Made by a program: the position numbers and the translations under genes | Shown here: positions 27,771 to 28,015 of the stretch, one piece after another | Layout of the letters: every line of letters starts with the position of its first letter | Numbering within the stretch: position 1 is the stretch's first letter | The notes under the pieces: generated by a model | The model's input: the letters and a program-made list of their open reading frames with translations, nothing else | Databases searched by the model: none | Told to the model about the DNA's origin: nothing | Assembly: GCA_049292975.1 (NCBI GenBank) | Contig: JBATRZ010000054.1 | Coordinates: 1-28,015 of the forward strand | DNA length: 28,015 nucleotides | Reading direction: 5' to 3' | Origin: JBGSWE01 sp049292975 | GTDB lineage: Bacteria > Patescibacteriota > Saccharimonadia > Saccharimonadales > JACDBH01

Positions 27771-28015
27771 ATGAGACCGTTCAGAAAAAAACAGCCAAAC
27801 CAGAAGAAGCCTGGCAACTACGCCTTCATAGACAGCCAAAACCTGAATCTTGGCACCCAAAAAATGGGCTGGAAGATGGACTGGAAGAAGTTCCGCGACT
27901 GGCTGAAAGCCGAATACAACGTGGAAAAAGCCTTTATGTTTATCGGCTATATGCCGGATTATGAAAAACTGTATGACCAGCTGCACTCGCAGGGATTCCT
28001 GGTGGTGCTCAAGCC
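27771..28015 (+). CDS. NYN-domain (PIN-like, LabA/DUF88) protein, N-terminal part
   Basis: The first 81 residues are present; the gene runs off the window. After a basic start (F-R-K-K-Q-P-N-Q-K-K) comes Y-A-F-I-D-S-Q-N-L-N-L-G, the first NYN motif with its metal-binding Asp, then a W-x-x-F-R-x-W-L helix, K-A-F-M-F-I-G-Y and Y-D-Q-L-H-S-Q-G-F. NYN domains are predicted ribonucleases related to PIN domains. The second acidic cluster lies beyond the window, so the active site is not complete in view. It follows glyQS by about 80 bp with its own -10-like box and AAGGA. Confidence 0.87.
   Translation, partial: MRPFRKKQPNQKKPGNYAFIDSQNLNLGTQKMGWKMDWKKFRDWLKAEYNVEKAFMFIGYMPDYEKLYDQLHSQGFLVVLK

Overview
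The window reads as a compact bacterial chromosome segment, most likely from a Patescibacteria/CPR lineage close to Candidatus Saccharibacteria (TM7). That placement is an inference. It rests on the gene set, the short intergenic gaps, many overlapping or abutting starts and stops, several -10 boxes that sit only 6-10 nt before a start codon, and a stand-alone FtsEX + PcsB-like + S41 protease set. UGA is used as a normal stop (rsmE, hpf, ftsE and others) and a complete release factor 2 is present, so this is not one of the CPR groups that recode UGA as glycine. No tRNA, rRNA, CRISPR array, transposase or prophage gene was found.

Layout. Positions 1-6300 hold housekeeping genes: the end of a HAD phosphatase, rsmE (16S rRNA m3U methyltransferase), a PD-(D/E)XK nuclease behind a consensus promoter, serS, hpf (ribosome hibernation) and secA. 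Positions 6300-8860 hold a dispersed hairpin repeat, an M16 zinc peptidase and prfB. Positions 8860-14500 are an envelope and division block: a signal-peptide surface protein with a C-terminal membrane anchor, ftsE-ftsX, a secreted coiled-coil/CHAP peptidoglycan hydrolase of the PcsB/CwlO type, and a C-terminal processing protease. In known bacteria FtsEX controls such hydrolases from the inside, so this block is probably one cell-separation module.

Positions 14500-18120 hold pyrG, a single-domain CheY-like receiver, and an unusual protein joining an FHA phosphopeptide-binding domain to a transglutaminase-like Cys-His-Asp domain. Positions 18120-19703 are on the minus strand: rpmA (bL27) and a Trm11-like RNA methyltransferase. 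A 22-bp gap with one AT box shared by both strands then leads into a YbhN/UPF0104-type membrane protein on the plus strand. Next come xseA, xseB and a membrane-anchored SAM methyltransferase.

Positions 23000-25810 carry a membrane-anchored protein and then a tight operon: a histidine-kinase-like protein without its phospho-histidine, a 37-codon ORF, a receiver-like protein with Glu in place of the phospho-Asp, a 34-codon ORF, and recO. Each start overlaps the preceding stop. The window closes with a fully consensus promoter and structured leader before a small unknown protein, an alpha2-type glycyl-tRNA synthetase and the start of a NYN-domain nuclease.

The main non-coding signal is a family of intergenic palindromes centred on a short hairpin of the form CGTAYT-NN-ARTACG (about 6332-6427, 9824-9921 and 22879-22953, with a degenerate one near 11616-11729), plus two other palindromic intergenic regions (13002-13211 and 20824-20922). 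The most interesting candidates for new biology are the degenerate two-component operon with its embedded small ORFs, the FHA-transglutaminase fusion, and the repeat family.
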